A DNA stretch of 64,000 nucleotides from Trinickia acidisoli (GCF_017315725.1 NZ_JAFLRG010000002.1:1612001-1676000); one strand, 5' to 3'. Positions 16,934-25,740 are shown, counted from the stretch's first letter. Numbers and translations are program-made. Notes: a model not told the origin generated them from the sequence alone.

Positions 16934-17650
16934 ATGGCTTCATCAACCACAGTTCTTCTGCGGCGGCTTCACGAACAGAGCCAGACAGAAGTGATAGCCC
17001 GCGCACGGGCGCAGTTCCAAGGATCGAACGACGAGTTTCTGACTCTCGCGGAGGAATACGAAACGCTTGCACCTCGACTGCGTGGACGGTTTCTCGAAAC
17101 GCTCGGGCTATCTAGCGAAGATTTCGAATCCTCGCAAGGCACTCCTCTATCGTTAGCCGTGTCAGCGGAAACGGGAAGGTTTTTACGCAACATGGTGCTT
17201 TCGCACAAACCGGCTCGAATCCTCGAACTCGGCAGTTCCTACGGGGTATCCACGCTGTATTTCGCCGAGGCCCTTCGCACGTTAGGTCGTGGCATGGTTG
17301 TAGCGACCGAACTCGATGCTGTTAAGTGCGCACATCTTCGGGCCCACGTCAGAACGGCGGGCGTAGACGCTTATGTCGACCTGCGGGAGGGCGATGTATT
17401 CAAGACCGTTGCCGAACTGGACGGCACGTTCGACATGGTGTTTATCGACGTATGGGCCAACACCTATCTGAATCTATTCAAGCAAATCGAGCGCCTGCTA
17501 CGTCCGGGATCTATCGTTCTCGCAGACAACATGTACACAGCCGAGGACGTCGTTCGGCCATACAAGCACTACCTCGACAGCAATCCGCGCTTTTCGACCA
17601 CGACGCTGGGCTTTGAATCAGGGGTCGAATTTACGGTCGTCGTTTCCTAA
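16934..17650 (+). CDS. Class I SAM-dependent O-methyltransferase
   Basis: 238 aa. SAM-binding motif I is ARILELGSSYGVSTLYFAEAL, followed by the acidic end of strand 2 (VVATELD) and motif III-like DMVFIDVWANTYLNL. The arrangement is that of the Methyltransf_24/caffeoyl-CoA O-methyltransferase-like group, which methylates small hydroxylated compounds. The ATG at 16934 has AGGAG six bases upstream. It lies 105 bp after the ferredoxin and may or may not belong to the same operon. Confidence 0.85.
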   Translation: MASSTTVLLRRLHEQSQTEVIARARAQFQGSNDEFLTLAEEYETLAPRLRGRFLETLGLSSEDFESSQGTPLSLAVSAETGRFLRNMVLSHKPARILELGSSYGVSTLYFAEALRTLGRGMVVATELDAVKCAHLRAHVRTAGVDAYVDLREGDVFKTVAELDGTFDMVFIDVWANTYLNLFKQIERLLRPGSIVLADNMYTAEDVVRPYKHYLDSNPRFSTTTLGFESGVEFTVVVS

Positions 17651-17725
17651 GCTGATGAAGAGTGGGCTGCGTCCGGCACCCGGTTCATGTGCCAGGCAAT
17701 GGGGAAGGTTCCGGCGATGGGGTAC

Positions 17726-18091
17726 CTATCGCTGCACGCCTGCGTAGTAGGCAACCACCTTCGCCGCCTGACCGGCGTCATTCACGGTGACGCAGTCGAT
17801 CACGCGATTCCCGTTTTCCCTTCTGTACGAGACTGCGTAACCAGAGGGGGCGAGGAATACCTGTTCAAGCTGAAATTTGAGCTGCGGTGCCAGTTCCAGC
17901 CCCAAGGCGAAGTGCTTCCTCAATTCCGCGAGTCCGATGAGTTTGCCGTCCGGTTTCCCCCAGCGCGTCCTAACCGTTTCGGCCTCGAACACCACGTCTT
18001 GCGAGTAGTGCGACATGATCCGTTCGAGGTCGTGAGCGTTCCAAGCGTCGATCCAGTCCTTCGCATGTGCTTCGGCATCTTCGTATGTCAT
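17726..18091 (-). CDS. NTF2-like (SnoaL-type) protein
   Basis: 121 aa forming one NTF2-like domain: an N-terminal helix (AEAHAKDWIDAWNAHDLERIMSHY) followed by the strand-rich core (DVVFEAETVRTRWG) and a C-terminal strand (AGQAAKVVAYYAGV). Family members bind small molecules or act as isomerases or hydrolases; the role here is unknown. GGAAGCGGG lies just upstream of the ATG. Converges with the methyltransferase. Confidence 0.78.
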   Translation of the reverse strand: MTYEDAEAHAKDWIDAWNAHDLERIMSHYSQDVVFEAETVRTRWGKPDGKLIGLAELRKHFALGLELAPQLKFQLEQVFLAPSGYAVSYRRENGNRVIDCVTVNDAGQAAKVVAYYAGVQR

Positions 18092-18187
18092 CCCGCTTCC
18101 TTCAAGAAGGTTTTCCTTCGGATGCGCGCTTCAGCCAGCGCAACCTTCTCAACGTATTGACTTCAGCTTGCGCCGCCTTCCTCGCCC

Positions 18188-18988
18188 CTAATTAATCCAA
18201 GAAAGATCCGTAAGCACGTTGCTCTTTGCAATATTGCACTTCGCACAGTACGGCCTTAGATTAAAAGCGGAATGCATGCAGGCATTCAGTACCGGCTGCA
18301 ATCCCGTCGACGCAATCAGCACGCTCAGCATCGTCATCCCCTTGGCCGTCAGCGTATAGCGCCGTTCCTTCCCGAAATCGGAAGAGGACGATGAATCGTC
18401 TCTACCCGCTTTCGTGGGCAACGGATCGGTCGTTCCCTCTCGGTATGCGGTCGCGAAATGTCCCTTGCCCGGCATCATGGTCAGGTAAGACGACAAGCCC
18501 CGAAGAACCTTCAAGATCGACTGATCTTGCCCTCCCGCCTGCGGCTTCATATGGTCGATCGTTATATGCGTGGCAGGCAGAATCAAGCCGCAGTTATAGC
18601 ACGGTAGCGATGCCTCGGTGCTCGTGCGCGCCGTAGTGCCTTCGATGTAGTTGAAGTCCCGATCTTGAACGTTGAAGAGCTGCATCCAATACGGGTCCTG
18701 AAGCACGCGCCGATAGTCCGTGGTCATGTAGGCCGCCGTCAACGACTTTCCGATCGCGACAGCCTCGGTCAAATCGAGCGAATATTCAACTTTGGCGGGG
18801 ATAAACGGCTTAGGTAGCTCGACTAGCTGGAATCGCTCGAGCATCTTCGGGAAAAACTTCTTCTCGACAAAGACTTTCGCACGGCCTTCCACTTGAATTT
18901 GACTGCCGATGCTCGTGTAAGCATCGAACGATGCACCATCGGCGTTTTGAGTAAAAAGCTCTCTGACTTTCGCTTCGAAATTGGCCAC
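18188..18988 (-). CDS. HNH-like zinc-finger protein, uncharacterised
   Basis: 266 aa. The C-terminal half has the pieces of an HNH nuclease: C130-x2-C133, then D145-H146 in ITIDHMKPQAGG, and N243 in FNLRPYCAKCNIAKSN with C248-x2-C251. About 90 residues, including a Ser-rich linker, separate the DH from the N; a normal HNH fold has 15-25. The N-terminal 120 residues are helical and unfamiliar. It starts at a GTG (18988) with AGGAG upstream. No immunity gene, vgrG or methylase is adjacent. It could be a nuclease, a toxin domain or a DNA-binding protein; the function is open. Confidence 0.6.
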   Translation of the reverse strand: MANFEAKVRELFTQNADGASFDAYTSIGSQIQVEGRAKVFVEKKFFPKMLERFQLVELPKPFIPAKVEYSLDLTEAVAIGKSLTAAYMTTDYRRVLQDPYWMQLFNVQDRDFNYIEGTTARTSTEASLPCYNCGLILPATHITIDHMKPQAGGQDQSILKVLRGLSSYLTMMPGKGHFATAYREGTTDPLPTKAGRDDSSSSSDFGKERRYTLTAKGMTMLSVLIASTGLQPVLNACMHSAFNLRPYCAKCNIAKSNVLTDLSWIN

Positions 18989-19114
18989 GTCGTCTCCTCG
19001 GATATTGTTCGTTGGCGAATATTGCTAGCGCGCCCCGGCCCGCGTTTTCGGAACGCACATTGTCGACGATTCCAGTCCGAGCGTCGAGTGGCTATCGCAG
19101 CAAACTCATGGCAG

Positions 19115-19148
19115 CAAAAAAAACGGGCCATGTCCAAGACAGGCCCGC
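19115..19148 (-). terminator. Rho-independent terminator of the choline-sulfate operon
   Basis: Read on the minus strand, CGGGCC and GGCCCG form a perfect 6-bp stem (19142-19147 with 19124-19129) with a 12-nt loop, followed directly by a run of eight T. It lies 23 bp beyond the porin stop codon and ends transcription of the betC-choX-porin unit. Confidence 0.85.
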
Positions 19149-19170
19149 CAAAGTACGACTAGGAGTTCGC

Positions 19171-20313
19171 TCAGAACGAATGCCGCATACCAACGCGTAT
19201 ATCGGCCTGCGTCGTGGTGGTGGACGGCGTGAAGCTATACCCGATCACCGCATCGACCCCGCTCGATGCCTTCAAGTAATCCCCCGAGATATAAACATCG
19301 GTGCGCTTCGACAACAGGTAGTGCAGCCCTGTCGATACCTGATTCCAATGGTGTCCTTCGAAATGCGTGTACTGGTAGCCGCCGTCGACACTGAACGCCG
19401 GCGTCACGTGCCACGCCGCGCCGCCCTCACCAACTTGCATCTGCGACGACTGCCCAAATGCCTTGATCGTCGTATAGGAATAGTTGCCCATCAGCGTGAC
19501 CGTGCCAAGCGCATAGCTCGCGCCGACGCCGAACGTTCCTTGCTTGTCCACCGGAAAAGCCGTGCTCGAATATAGATCCGTAATCGCGCCCGTCGCAGGA
19601 TCGACGCTTACGGTTGGCCTGCCGAGAAACGTCTGCGTTCCGATCATCGCGTACGGATCGAACGCATAAATGCCGCTCGGATTGTTCAACTGCGTATAGG
19701 CCGCGCCCATCGTGAAGGGGCCGTGTGCATAGTGCGCCCCGACGCTGTACGCGCTGTCCTGATGAAAATTCCCCGCGACGTTTCCGAATGACCACATGCC
19801 GCCGAACTTGAAGCCGTCGATGTCGTTCGACAAGAATTTCACCGAATTGGGCAGCCGGTCCCCGTTGAATCGATCGAAGTCCCCCTGGTGAATCGCATAT
19901 CCGCTCGCCCACGCCGAGATGTTGTAGGAGAACACCATCTCCTCGGTCATATCGAGTTGATTGCCGAGCGATACCGTACCCCAGGGGCCCGAAAGGCCGA
20001 CGTAGGCCTGCCGCCCGAACTCCGAGCCCCCGAACGCGAGCTTGCCCGTTCCGAGCTTGAACCCACTTTCGAGCGCGAACACGGCAGCAAGCCCGTTGCC
20101 GAGATCTTCGGTGCCTTTGATGCCCCATCGGTTGCCGTATGAAACACCATCGTCGAACTTGACGACGTGCGAACCGCCGGTGTTGCTGACATAAGTCACG
20201 CCGGCGTCGAGAATGCCGTACAGCGTGACGCTGCTTTGAGCGTGACTGACGGCGGGCAAACTGGCGAGCGCCAGCGCCACGCCCGATAAGATCGGAGCGC
20301 GTAATGCGTTCAT
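19171..20313 (-). CDS. Outer-membrane porin (Burkholderia-type)
   Basis: A trimeric beta-barrel porin of 380 aa. It has a Sec signal peptide (ILSGVALALASLPAVSHA), then QSSVTLYGILDAGVTYVS, the hallmark start of beta-proteobacterial porins, the internal DLGNGLAAVFALESGF motif, and a C-terminal Phe (VGMRHSF) recognised by the Bam machinery. It is the last gene of the betC-choX-porin series, so it probably lets choline-O-sulfate or another quaternary amine through the outer membrane. An 11-bp tandem repeat sits between choX and its start. Confidence 0.9.
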   Translation of the reverse strand: MNALRAPILSGVALALASLPAVSHAQSSVTLYGILDAGVTYVSNTGGSHVVKFDDGVSYGNRWGIKGTEDLGNGLAAVFALESGFKLGTGKLAFGGSEFGRQAYVGLSGPWGTVSLGNQLDMTEEMVFSYNISAWASGYAIHQGDFDRFNGDRLPNSVKFLSNDIDGFKFGGMWSFGNVAGNFHQDSAYSVGAHYAHGPFTMGAAYTQLNNPSGIYAFDPYAMIGTQTFLGRPTVSVDPATGAITDLYSSTAFPVDKQGTFGVGASYALGTVTLMGNYSYTTIKAFGQSSQMQVGEGGAAWHVTPAFSVDGGYQYTHFEGHHWNQVSTGLHYLLSKRTDVYISGDYLKASSGVDAVIGYSFTPSTTTTQADIRVGMRHSF

Positions 20314-20325
20314 GTTGGTGGTCTC

Positions 20326-20356
20326 GTGGGTGTTCTGTGGGTGTTCTGTGGGTGTC
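20326..20356. repeat. Tandem 11-bp repeat between choX and the porin gene
   Basis: The unit GTGGGTGTTCT occurs 2.8 times in a row (20326-20336, 20337-20347, 20348-20356). It fills most of the 41-bp gap between the choX stop and the porin start and just touches the choX stop codon. Slippage here would change the spacing between the two genes by one helical turn. Confidence 0.8.
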
Positions 20357-21320
20357 AGTGATCGCCAAGCGCGCTATTGACTGCCTGCAATCCATTTGCC
20401 CCGCTCGCGGTCGTGACACCGTCGAGCCAAGGGCCGAGCAACTTCGGATGCGCCTTCAATGCCTCGCGTGCGGCGGCATTCACGCTGACCTTGTTTTGCA
20501 GCACGTTCGCAATGATTTGGTTTTCGAGGTCGACGTTGAACGTGATCTGCTTGAACAGCCGGCCAAGATTCGTGCACTGGTTCGCAAATCCCGTACGCGT
20601 GACCGTATTCACCGTGGCGCCGCCATAGTTCGGGCCGAAGTACGCGTCACCGCCCGAGAGATACGTCAAATGAAACTCCGTGTTCATCAAATGCGGCTCC
20701 CACGCGAGAAACACGATCCATCGTTTGTCTCGAACGGCACGCGCGACCTGTGTCAGCATCCCGGTTTCGCTTGACGCAACCAGCGTCCAGTTGCCAAGGC
20801 CGAAGGCTTTGTCGCCGATCATCTTCGAAATATTTTGGTTCGCCGGCGCGCCCGGTTCGATGCCGTAGATCTTGTCGTCGAATTTGTCGGCGTACTTCGC
20901 CAGGTCCGCAAACGTGTGCACACCCGCCGCGGCTACGTAATCGGGCACAGCCAGCGTGAATTTCGCATTCGTCAGGTTGGCATGCAGCACGTCGATCGCG
21001 TGGCTATCGACGAACGGCTTTACGAGCGGGCCCTGAGCCGGCATCCAATTGCCGAGGAACACGTCGATCTGTCCTTTTTTCAGGCCCTCGTATGTGATCG
21101 GTACCGAAAGGTTTTCGATGTTTTGGTGGTAACCGAGCGCACCGAGCACCACACCCGTGATGGCGTTCGTCGCATCGATATCGGTCCAGCCTGGGTCCGC
21201 CATGCGCACTTGCGTGCAGCTACTCGGTTCGGCCGCATAGGTCGGCGTCCAAAGCATGACGGCCGCCGCTAAGATCCCGGCGATCAAGCGCCCGCCTCCC
21301 TTTTGCTTGCTTCGATTCAT
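20355..21320 (-). CDS. choX: Choline/betaine ABC transporter substrate-binding protein
   Basis: A periplasmic binding protein of 321 aa in the ChoX/ProX (OpuAC) family. It has a signal peptide (LIAGILAAAVMLWTPTYAAE), then the ligand-binding core with GWTDIDATNAIT, VFLGNWMPAQGPLV and IYGIEPGAPANQN; the Trp and Tyr residues in these segments form the aromatic box that holds the quaternary ammonium. AGGAGCGAGAC precedes the ATG. It lies between betC and the porin. No permease (choW) or ATPase (choV) gene is near, so it must share a transporter encoded elsewhere. Confidence 0.88.
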   Translation of the reverse strand: MNRSKQKGGGRLIAGILAAAVMLWTPTYAAEPSSCTQVRMADPGWTDIDATNAITGVVLGALGYHQNIENLSVPITYEGLKKGQIDVFLGNWMPAQGPLVKPFVDSHAIDVLHANLTNAKFTLAVPDYVAAAGVHTFADLAKYADKFDDKIYGIEPGAPANQNISKMIGDKAFGLGNWTLVASSETGMLTQVARAVRDKRWIVFLAWEPHLMNTEFHLTYLSGGDAYFGPNYGGATVNTVTRTGFANQCTNLGRLFKQITFNVDLENQIIANVLQNKVSVNAAAREALKAHPKLLGPWLDGVTTASGANGLQAVNSALGDH

Positions 21321-21386
21321 GTCTCGCTCCTGTGTGGTTGATCTATGTGTAATCGGCGTGTAATTCGATGGATGAAGACGGTCTGC

Positions 21387-22928
21387 TCACTCGCGCACGA
21401 CGCGCGGGAAGCGTGCCATCGCTTCGAGCGTGTCGAGTTCGATGTGATTGCGCATGTAGCGCTGGCTCGCATCGCTGAACGGTTGCCAGTCCCAGGATTG
21501 AATGCGCCCTTGCGTCGACGCCGCGTAGTGGAAACGCCGACGTCGCTGGCTTGCGATCACCTCCCGATGCAATGCGTCGAGATTCCAGCGCGCCGCAATT
21601 TCGGTGCGGAAAGCCGCGACCGTCTTCGCATGCACCGGATCGTCTGCAAGATTGATCAACTCTCGCGGGTCGGCTTCGAGGTCGAACAATTGATCGGGAT
21701 CGACAGGCGTATGAATGAATTTATAGCGTCCGCGACGAATCATCACGATCGGCGCGATCGCACCTTCAGCCAAATACTCGCCGAACGTCTCGTCGTGGCC
21801 GTCCTCGCTTCGCAGATGCGGCACGAGGCTGCGGCCGTCGATGGGATCGGGCCATGCCGGCTCGCGCTTGTCTGTCGCGAGCTCGACGAGCGTCGGCAAC
21901 AGGTCGATGGTAGAGACCGACGCTTTCACTCGGCGCGGCTCGAACGCTTTCGGGGCATGCACGATCAAGGGGACGCGCGCAGCGTTTTCGAAAAACGTCA
22001 TCTTGTACCAGAGCCCGCGCTCGCCGAGCATGTCGCCATGATCGGACGTGACGATGACGATCGTATCGTCGGCCAAACCCGTCGCATCGAGCGCATCGAG
22101 CATCGCGCCGAACTGCGCATCGACATACGACAACGCGCCGTAGTAGGCATGCCGTGCGTTGCGCACCTGCTGTTCGGTCGGCGGCGTGCGGTCGTTTTCG
22201 CACACGTGACGCAACCGCTTCGAATGAGGGTCGCTTTCGTCGAGGGTTAGCGTCGTGTACGGTAGGTCGATCTCTTCGTCGCGATACAAATCCCAATACG
22301 TCGCCGGAATCGCATAGGGATCGTGCGGATGCGTCAGCGACGCCACGATGCAGAACGGCCGTACGTCGCTGCCCGCCTGACGTTCGCGCGCGATGTCGTA
22401 GAGCTTTTGCCGCACGGTGAACGTGACTTCGTCGTCGAAATCGAGTTGATTGGTGCGCACGCACGGGCCCGCCTCGAGCACCGAACTCATGTTGTGGTAC
22501 CAGCTCGGGCGCACTTCGGGTTGTGCCCAGTCGGGCACCCAGCCGAAATCGGCCGGGTAGATATCGGTCGTCAGGCGCTCTTCGAAACCGTGCAGTTGGT
22601 CAGGCCCGCAAAAATGCATCTTGCCCGACAGCACGGTCCGGTATCCCGCCGCGCGCAGATAGTGTGCGAACGTCAGCGTTTGTGCCGGCAATTCGGCTGC
22701 GTTATCGTAAGCACCGATCTTCGAGGGAAGCTTGCCGGCCATGAAGGCGAAGCGCGACGGTGCGCAGAGCGGGCTCGCACAATAGGCCGAATCGAACACC
22801 ACGCCCTCGCTGGCCAGCGCGTCGATGCGCGGCGTCTTCGACACGGTATTGCCGTACGAACGCAGCGACGAGGGCGTCATTTGATCGGCCATCAGGACGA
22901 GAATATTTTTTCCGGTGTTGGGCTTCAT
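21387..22928 (-). CDS. betC: Choline-sulfatase
   Basis: A sulfatase of 513 aa that cleaves choline-O-sulfate to choline and sulfate. The catalytic Cys55 is in LCAPSRFAFMAGK, the C-x-P-S-R signature that is converted to formylglycine. Metal ligands appear in LMADQM near the N terminus and in VTSDHGDMLGERGLWYK. The C-terminal tail matches the extended choline-sulfatase end. It is the first gene of the operon, divergent from its LysR regulator. Choline released here can feed betaine synthesis or supply carbon and sulfur. Confidence 0.93.
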   Translation of the reverse strand: MKPNTGKNILVLMADQMTPSSLRSYGNTVSKTPRIDALASEGVVFDSAYCASPLCAPSRFAFMAGKLPSKIGAYDNAAELPAQTLTFAHYLRAAGYRTVLSGKMHFCGPDQLHGFEERLTTDIYPADFGWVPDWAQPEVRPSWYHNMSSVLEAGPCVRTNQLDFDDEVTFTVRQKLYDIARERQAGSDVRPFCIVASLTHPHDPYAIPATYWDLYRDEEIDLPYTTLTLDESDPHSKRLRHVCENDRTPPTEQQVRNARHAYYGALSYVDAQFGAMLDALDATGLADDTIVIVTSDHGDMLGERGLWYKMTFFENAARVPLIVHAPKAFEPRRVKASVSTIDLLPTLVELATDKREPAWPDPIDGRSLVPHLRSEDGHDETFGEYLAEGAIAPIVMIRRGRYKFIHTPVDPDQLFDLEADPRELINLADDPVHAKTVAAFRTEIAARWNLDALHREVIASQRRRRFHYAASTQGRIQSWDWQPFSDASQRYMRNHIELDTLEAMARFPRVVRE

Positions 22929-23017
22929 GAGTTCGGTGTTTAGAATGCGTTGGAATCACGCTGAGTGCGTGACGCCAATATGGCGACCCACAATTCGCGT
23001 GTGAAGACGGCCGCTAT

Positions 23018-23031
23018 TTATGGCCCCATAA
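23018..23031. promoter_or_regulatory. Palindrome in the betC-lysR intergenic region
   Basis: TTATGG-CC-CCATAA is a 14-bp inverted repeat that ends four bases before the LysR start codon. Its place over the regulator's own ribosome-binding site suits autoregulation, and it may also serve the divergent betC promoter. Confidence 0.4.
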
Positions 23032-23034
23032 GGC

Positions 23035-23967
23035 ATGCTTATGTCTGACCAAGACCGTTTGCCGCCGCTGCAGATGCTGTCCGTGTTCGAATCCGCGGCT
23101 CGGTTGGCAAGCTTCACCGCCGCTGCGCGCGAGCTCGGTTCGACTCAGCCGGCCGTCAGCCAGCGCATCGTGCAGCTGGAGGCGGAGCTTGGCGTGCCGC
23201 TGTTCGAGCGCGGGCATCGCGGCGTCACGCTCACGGCCGACGGCCAGCGTCTCTATGAAGCGGTGCGCCAAAGCATCTCGACGATACGCGATGCCGTTGC
23301 CGACATTCGCGCCGCCCGCGCCAAGGGCGCGTTGACGATCCTGACCGATGCCGGCTTTGCCACGTATTGGCTCGTGCCGCGGCTCATGGACTTGCGACGC
23401 CTGCTGCCCGATGTCAACGTGAAGGTCGTCACGTCGCAGCTCGCATTCGATCCGCGCCGCGATCACGCCGACGTCGCGATTGCATTCGGCGACGGCAATT
23501 GGTCGCCTTGCACCGCAACACGGTTGTTTCCCGAGGAAGTCGTTCCCGTTTGCTCGCCCGCGTTTCGCGCGGCGCATCCTCATATCGTCGAACCGGCCGA
23601 TCTATATGCCGCGCCTTTGCTGAATGTGCAGCCTACCGAACCGGAGCGCTGGCTCGGCTGGAACGGTTGGTTCGCGGCGCATGGGTTGTCGGCGCCGCCC
23701 GACGAGCATGGATCGACGTTCAACAGCTACGCGCTCGTCATGAACGCGGCCCTAATGCATCAGGGCGTCGCGCTGGGATGGCTGCCGCTCGTCGACGAAC
23801 TCATCGCGAGCGGGCAGCTCGTCGCGCTGTTCGATGAGCCCGTGACGACGCCGCGCGGATATTTTTTGGTGTGCCCGCCAGCGCGCCCCGAAACGCCCGC
23901 GGCGCCGGCTTTTCGGCGGTGGCTGTTTGCGGCGTGTGCGGCCGGTGCGGTTTCTGCCGCGCCGTGA
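23035..23967 (+). CDS. LysR-type regulator of choline-sulfate use
   Basis: 310 aa of the GcvA-like LysR group. The N-terminal winged helix-turn-helix reads SFTAAARELGSTQPAVSQRI, and the co-inducer domain follows. It is divergent from betC with a 106-bp shared promoter region, the arrangement of the known choline-sulfate regulator of rhizobia and Burkholderia (often called betR-like). It probably responds to choline or choline-O-sulfate. Two ATGs, 23035 and 23041, are usable; the second has AAGG at a better distance. Confidence 0.88.
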   Translation: MLMSDQDRLPPLQMLSVFESAARLASFTAAARELGSTQPAVSQRIVQLEAELGVPLFERGHRGVTLTADGQRLYEAVRQSISTIRDAVADIRAARAKGALTILTDAGFATYWLVPRLMDLRRLLPDVNVKVVTSQLAFDPRRDHADVAIAFGDGNWSPCTATRLFPEEVVPVCSPAFRAAHPHIVEPADLYAAPLLNVQPTEPERWLGWNGWFAAHGLSAPPDEHGSTFNSYALVMNAALMHQGVALGWLPLVDELIASGQLVALFDEPVTTPRGYFLVCPPARPETPAAPAFRRWLFAACAAGAVSAAP

Positions 23968-23978
23968 AGGTGGGAGTG

Positions 23979-25106
23979 CTATGGGTATTGCTTTCGCCGT
24001 CGAAGCCAATCCGCAAACGCTTCGTCTTCGACGCGGTAATGCCCAACGCCAAGCCGCGTGACGATGCTTTCCGCTTGCAACCGTCGCAATGCATGTGCGA
24101 CGGTATTCTTGGTAGCGGGTTTGCCCAACCAAGCAGACAATACAGCCAGGCTCCCTGCCCCATGAATGTCGGCTTCTCCGCGTGCGAGCAGCGTAACGAC
24201 GGCTTGGTCGGCCGGGTTCATGTCGCGCCACTGCTTCAGGAAATGATCGTCGGAGAACACGGAAGCTTTGGTGTGCGCTAGCGCCGCCTCCATGCCTTGC
24301 GGCTGATAGAGCATGTAGCGTTCAATGAAACGCTTGAAGAATTCGGGCGTGCGGTGCAACTCCTCGAATGCATACTTACCCTGCTCTACCTTCAGCTTGC
24401 TCTTGATCATGCTGTTCATGAGCTTGATGGTGAAGCTCACGAACTCGTCGCCCAATAACGGAAACGGCTCGAGCGTCGCCCAGTTGTAGAACGGTTCGGA
24501 TGACCGCGCAAACATCTCACGCAATGTAGTCTCAGAGCTTCCTGCAAAGATCACCTTGATACGCAGCTTGCGAACGTCGAGCGCGGCGCGCAGCGTATGG
24601 GCGAAATCGCCGTGGTCGGCTCGCGCGAGTACCTGAGCTTCATCGATCGCCAACAGCAGCGGCTTCTTCTGCCGATCCAACTGCTTGAGGATCTCGCGCA
24701 ACGCCGTTGCGCTATCGCCCTTCGGCGCAGCAGCCAACTCGGCTTCGAACGAACCCTCCATGCCGGGAATCGCAGCGCTCGCCCTCAATCTCTTCACCGG
24801 CCTACCCAGCTTGGCCAACACCGCCTTCACGCCTTGCGGTTCGAGCGCGTCCGAAAGCGCCGACAAAAGCGCCGTATCGGGGGCAGAGCGACAATCCCAT
24901 AGGTTCGTGTACGCAACGAGGTACCCGCGTTCAAGTGCAGCCGGCAACAAATCGCGTCGCAGGAATTCCGTTTTCCCCATGCGCCGCCTTGCGAACAGCC
25001 CGCGGGCCGACGATAGCTTCAGATCGAAAGCGTCAAGATAGGCTCGCGCCACGTCGGATCGCGCAAAATGCCACGGGTCCGACTCGAAAGTATCATCCGG
25101 TATCAT
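23979..25106 (-). CDS. AAA+ ATPase with C-terminal winged helix
   Basis: 375 aa. The P-loop is unusual, GLFARRRMGKTEF (residues 36-48), with Walker B LLLAIDEAQVL near 150 and a sensor-like IKVIFAGSSETT. This places it in the Orc1/STAND-like group (AAA_14/16, archaeal-type ATPases). The C terminus (KNTVAHALRRLQAESIVTRLGVGHYRVEDEAFADWLRRR) is a winged helix. The first codons overlap the GATGATAC repeat array, so the gene is probably autoregulated. Role unknown; some relatives belong to defence or plasmid-maintenance loci, but no partner gene is next to it. Confidence 0.78.
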   Translation of the reverse strand: MIPDDTFESDPWHFARSDVARAYLDAFDLKLSSARGLFARRRMGKTEFLRRDLLPAALERGYLVAYTNLWDCRSAPDTALLSALSDALEPQGVKAVLAKLGRPVKRLRASAAIPGMEGSFEAELAAAPKGDSATALREILKQLDRQKKPLLLAIDEAQVLARADHGDFAHTLRAALDVRKLRIKVIFAGSSETTLREMFARSSEPFYNWATLEPFPLLGDEFVSFTIKLMNSMIKSKLKVEQGKYAFEELHRTPEFFKRFIERYMLYQPQGMEAALAHTKASVFSDDHFLKQWRDMNPADQAVVTLLARGEADIHGAGSLAVLSAWLGKPATKNTVAHALRRLQAESIVTRLGVGHYRVEDEAFADWLRRRKQYP

Positions 25107-25147
25107 CGAATTTGAGAAGTATCAAAACTCATGATACCAGATGATAC
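25090..25147. promoter_or_regulatory. Symmetrical GTATCAT operator array of the ATPase gene
   Basis: GTATCAT occurs at 25090-25096 and 25100-25106, and its complement ATGATAC at 25131-25137 and 25141-25147. The four sites are exactly mirror-symmetric about 25118.5, and each pair is spaced 10 bp. The centre holds the weaker dyad TTGA-n6-TCAA (25112-25125). The array covers the start codon and promoter of the ATPase gene, which suggests cooperative binding by a dimeric or tetrameric repressor, possibly the ATPase itself. Confidence 0.7.
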
Positions 25148-25158
25148 CAGGCCCGCCC

Positions 25159-25590
25159 TCACGCCTTATGCGTCGACAGCAAAATGCTCGTCTCCGTGTT
25201 GGCGATGCCGTCGATCAGCCGGATCGCGCCCAATACGCGATCGAACTCTTCCAGCGAATCCGCCTGCAACTCGGCGATCAAATCCCAACGCCCGTTCGTG
25301 CTGTGGATCGTCGTGACGTTGGGGTGACCCCGTAGTGCCTTGATGATTTCCGCCGCGCGATTGCCCTGCAAGGCAATCAACATCAACGCGCGGATACGAT
25401 GCTTCTCCGCGGCACGCTTGAGCCGAACCGTATAGCCGACGATCACCCCTTCGTTTTCCAGGCGAGTCAGCCGGTTCTGCACCGTCGCACGCGCAACTCT
25501 CAGTTCCTTCGCCAGCGCCACCACCGGCATGCGCGCGTCGTCGCGCAGCAATGCGATGAGCTGCCGATCGACGTCGTCGAGATTGATCAT
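25159..25590 (-). CDS. Lrp/AsnC-family regulator
   Basis: 143 aa: an N-terminal helix-turn-helix (DDVDRQLIALLRDDARMPVV, then VARATVQNRLTRLENEGVI) and a C-terminal RAM domain (RALMLIALQGNRAAEIIKAL and the GRWDLIAELQADSLEEFD segment) that binds amino acids and forms octamers. It is divergent from the ornithine cyclodeaminase gene. It probably controls the ocd-ctlX operon in response to ornithine, arginine or citrulline. Confidence 0.9.
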   Translation of the reverse strand: MINLDDVDRQLIALLRDDARMPVVALAKELRVARATVQNRLTRLENEGVIVGYTVRLKRAAEKHRIRALMLIALQGNRAAEIIKALRGHPNVTTIHSTNGRWDLIAELQADSLEEFDRVLGAIRLIDGIANTETSILLSTHKA

Positions 25591-25740
25591 GTCTCGTCAT
25601 CCCCTTGGTTCCGTGCAACAGCGGCCACCAGCATGGCTGCCACCGCCGTCGACTGAGCAAAATCGCAGTCGAATTGAGCATATTGTCAATTTTGGCTAGC
25701 GATTTGTCACCTTTGCCATCTTTTTGTTGGCTCCGCTCAC

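Noticed and set aside
21345..22250. 301-codon plus-strand frame inside betC
   Set aside because: It is antisense to the choline-sulfatase gene. The sulfatase active-site motif is on the other strand.
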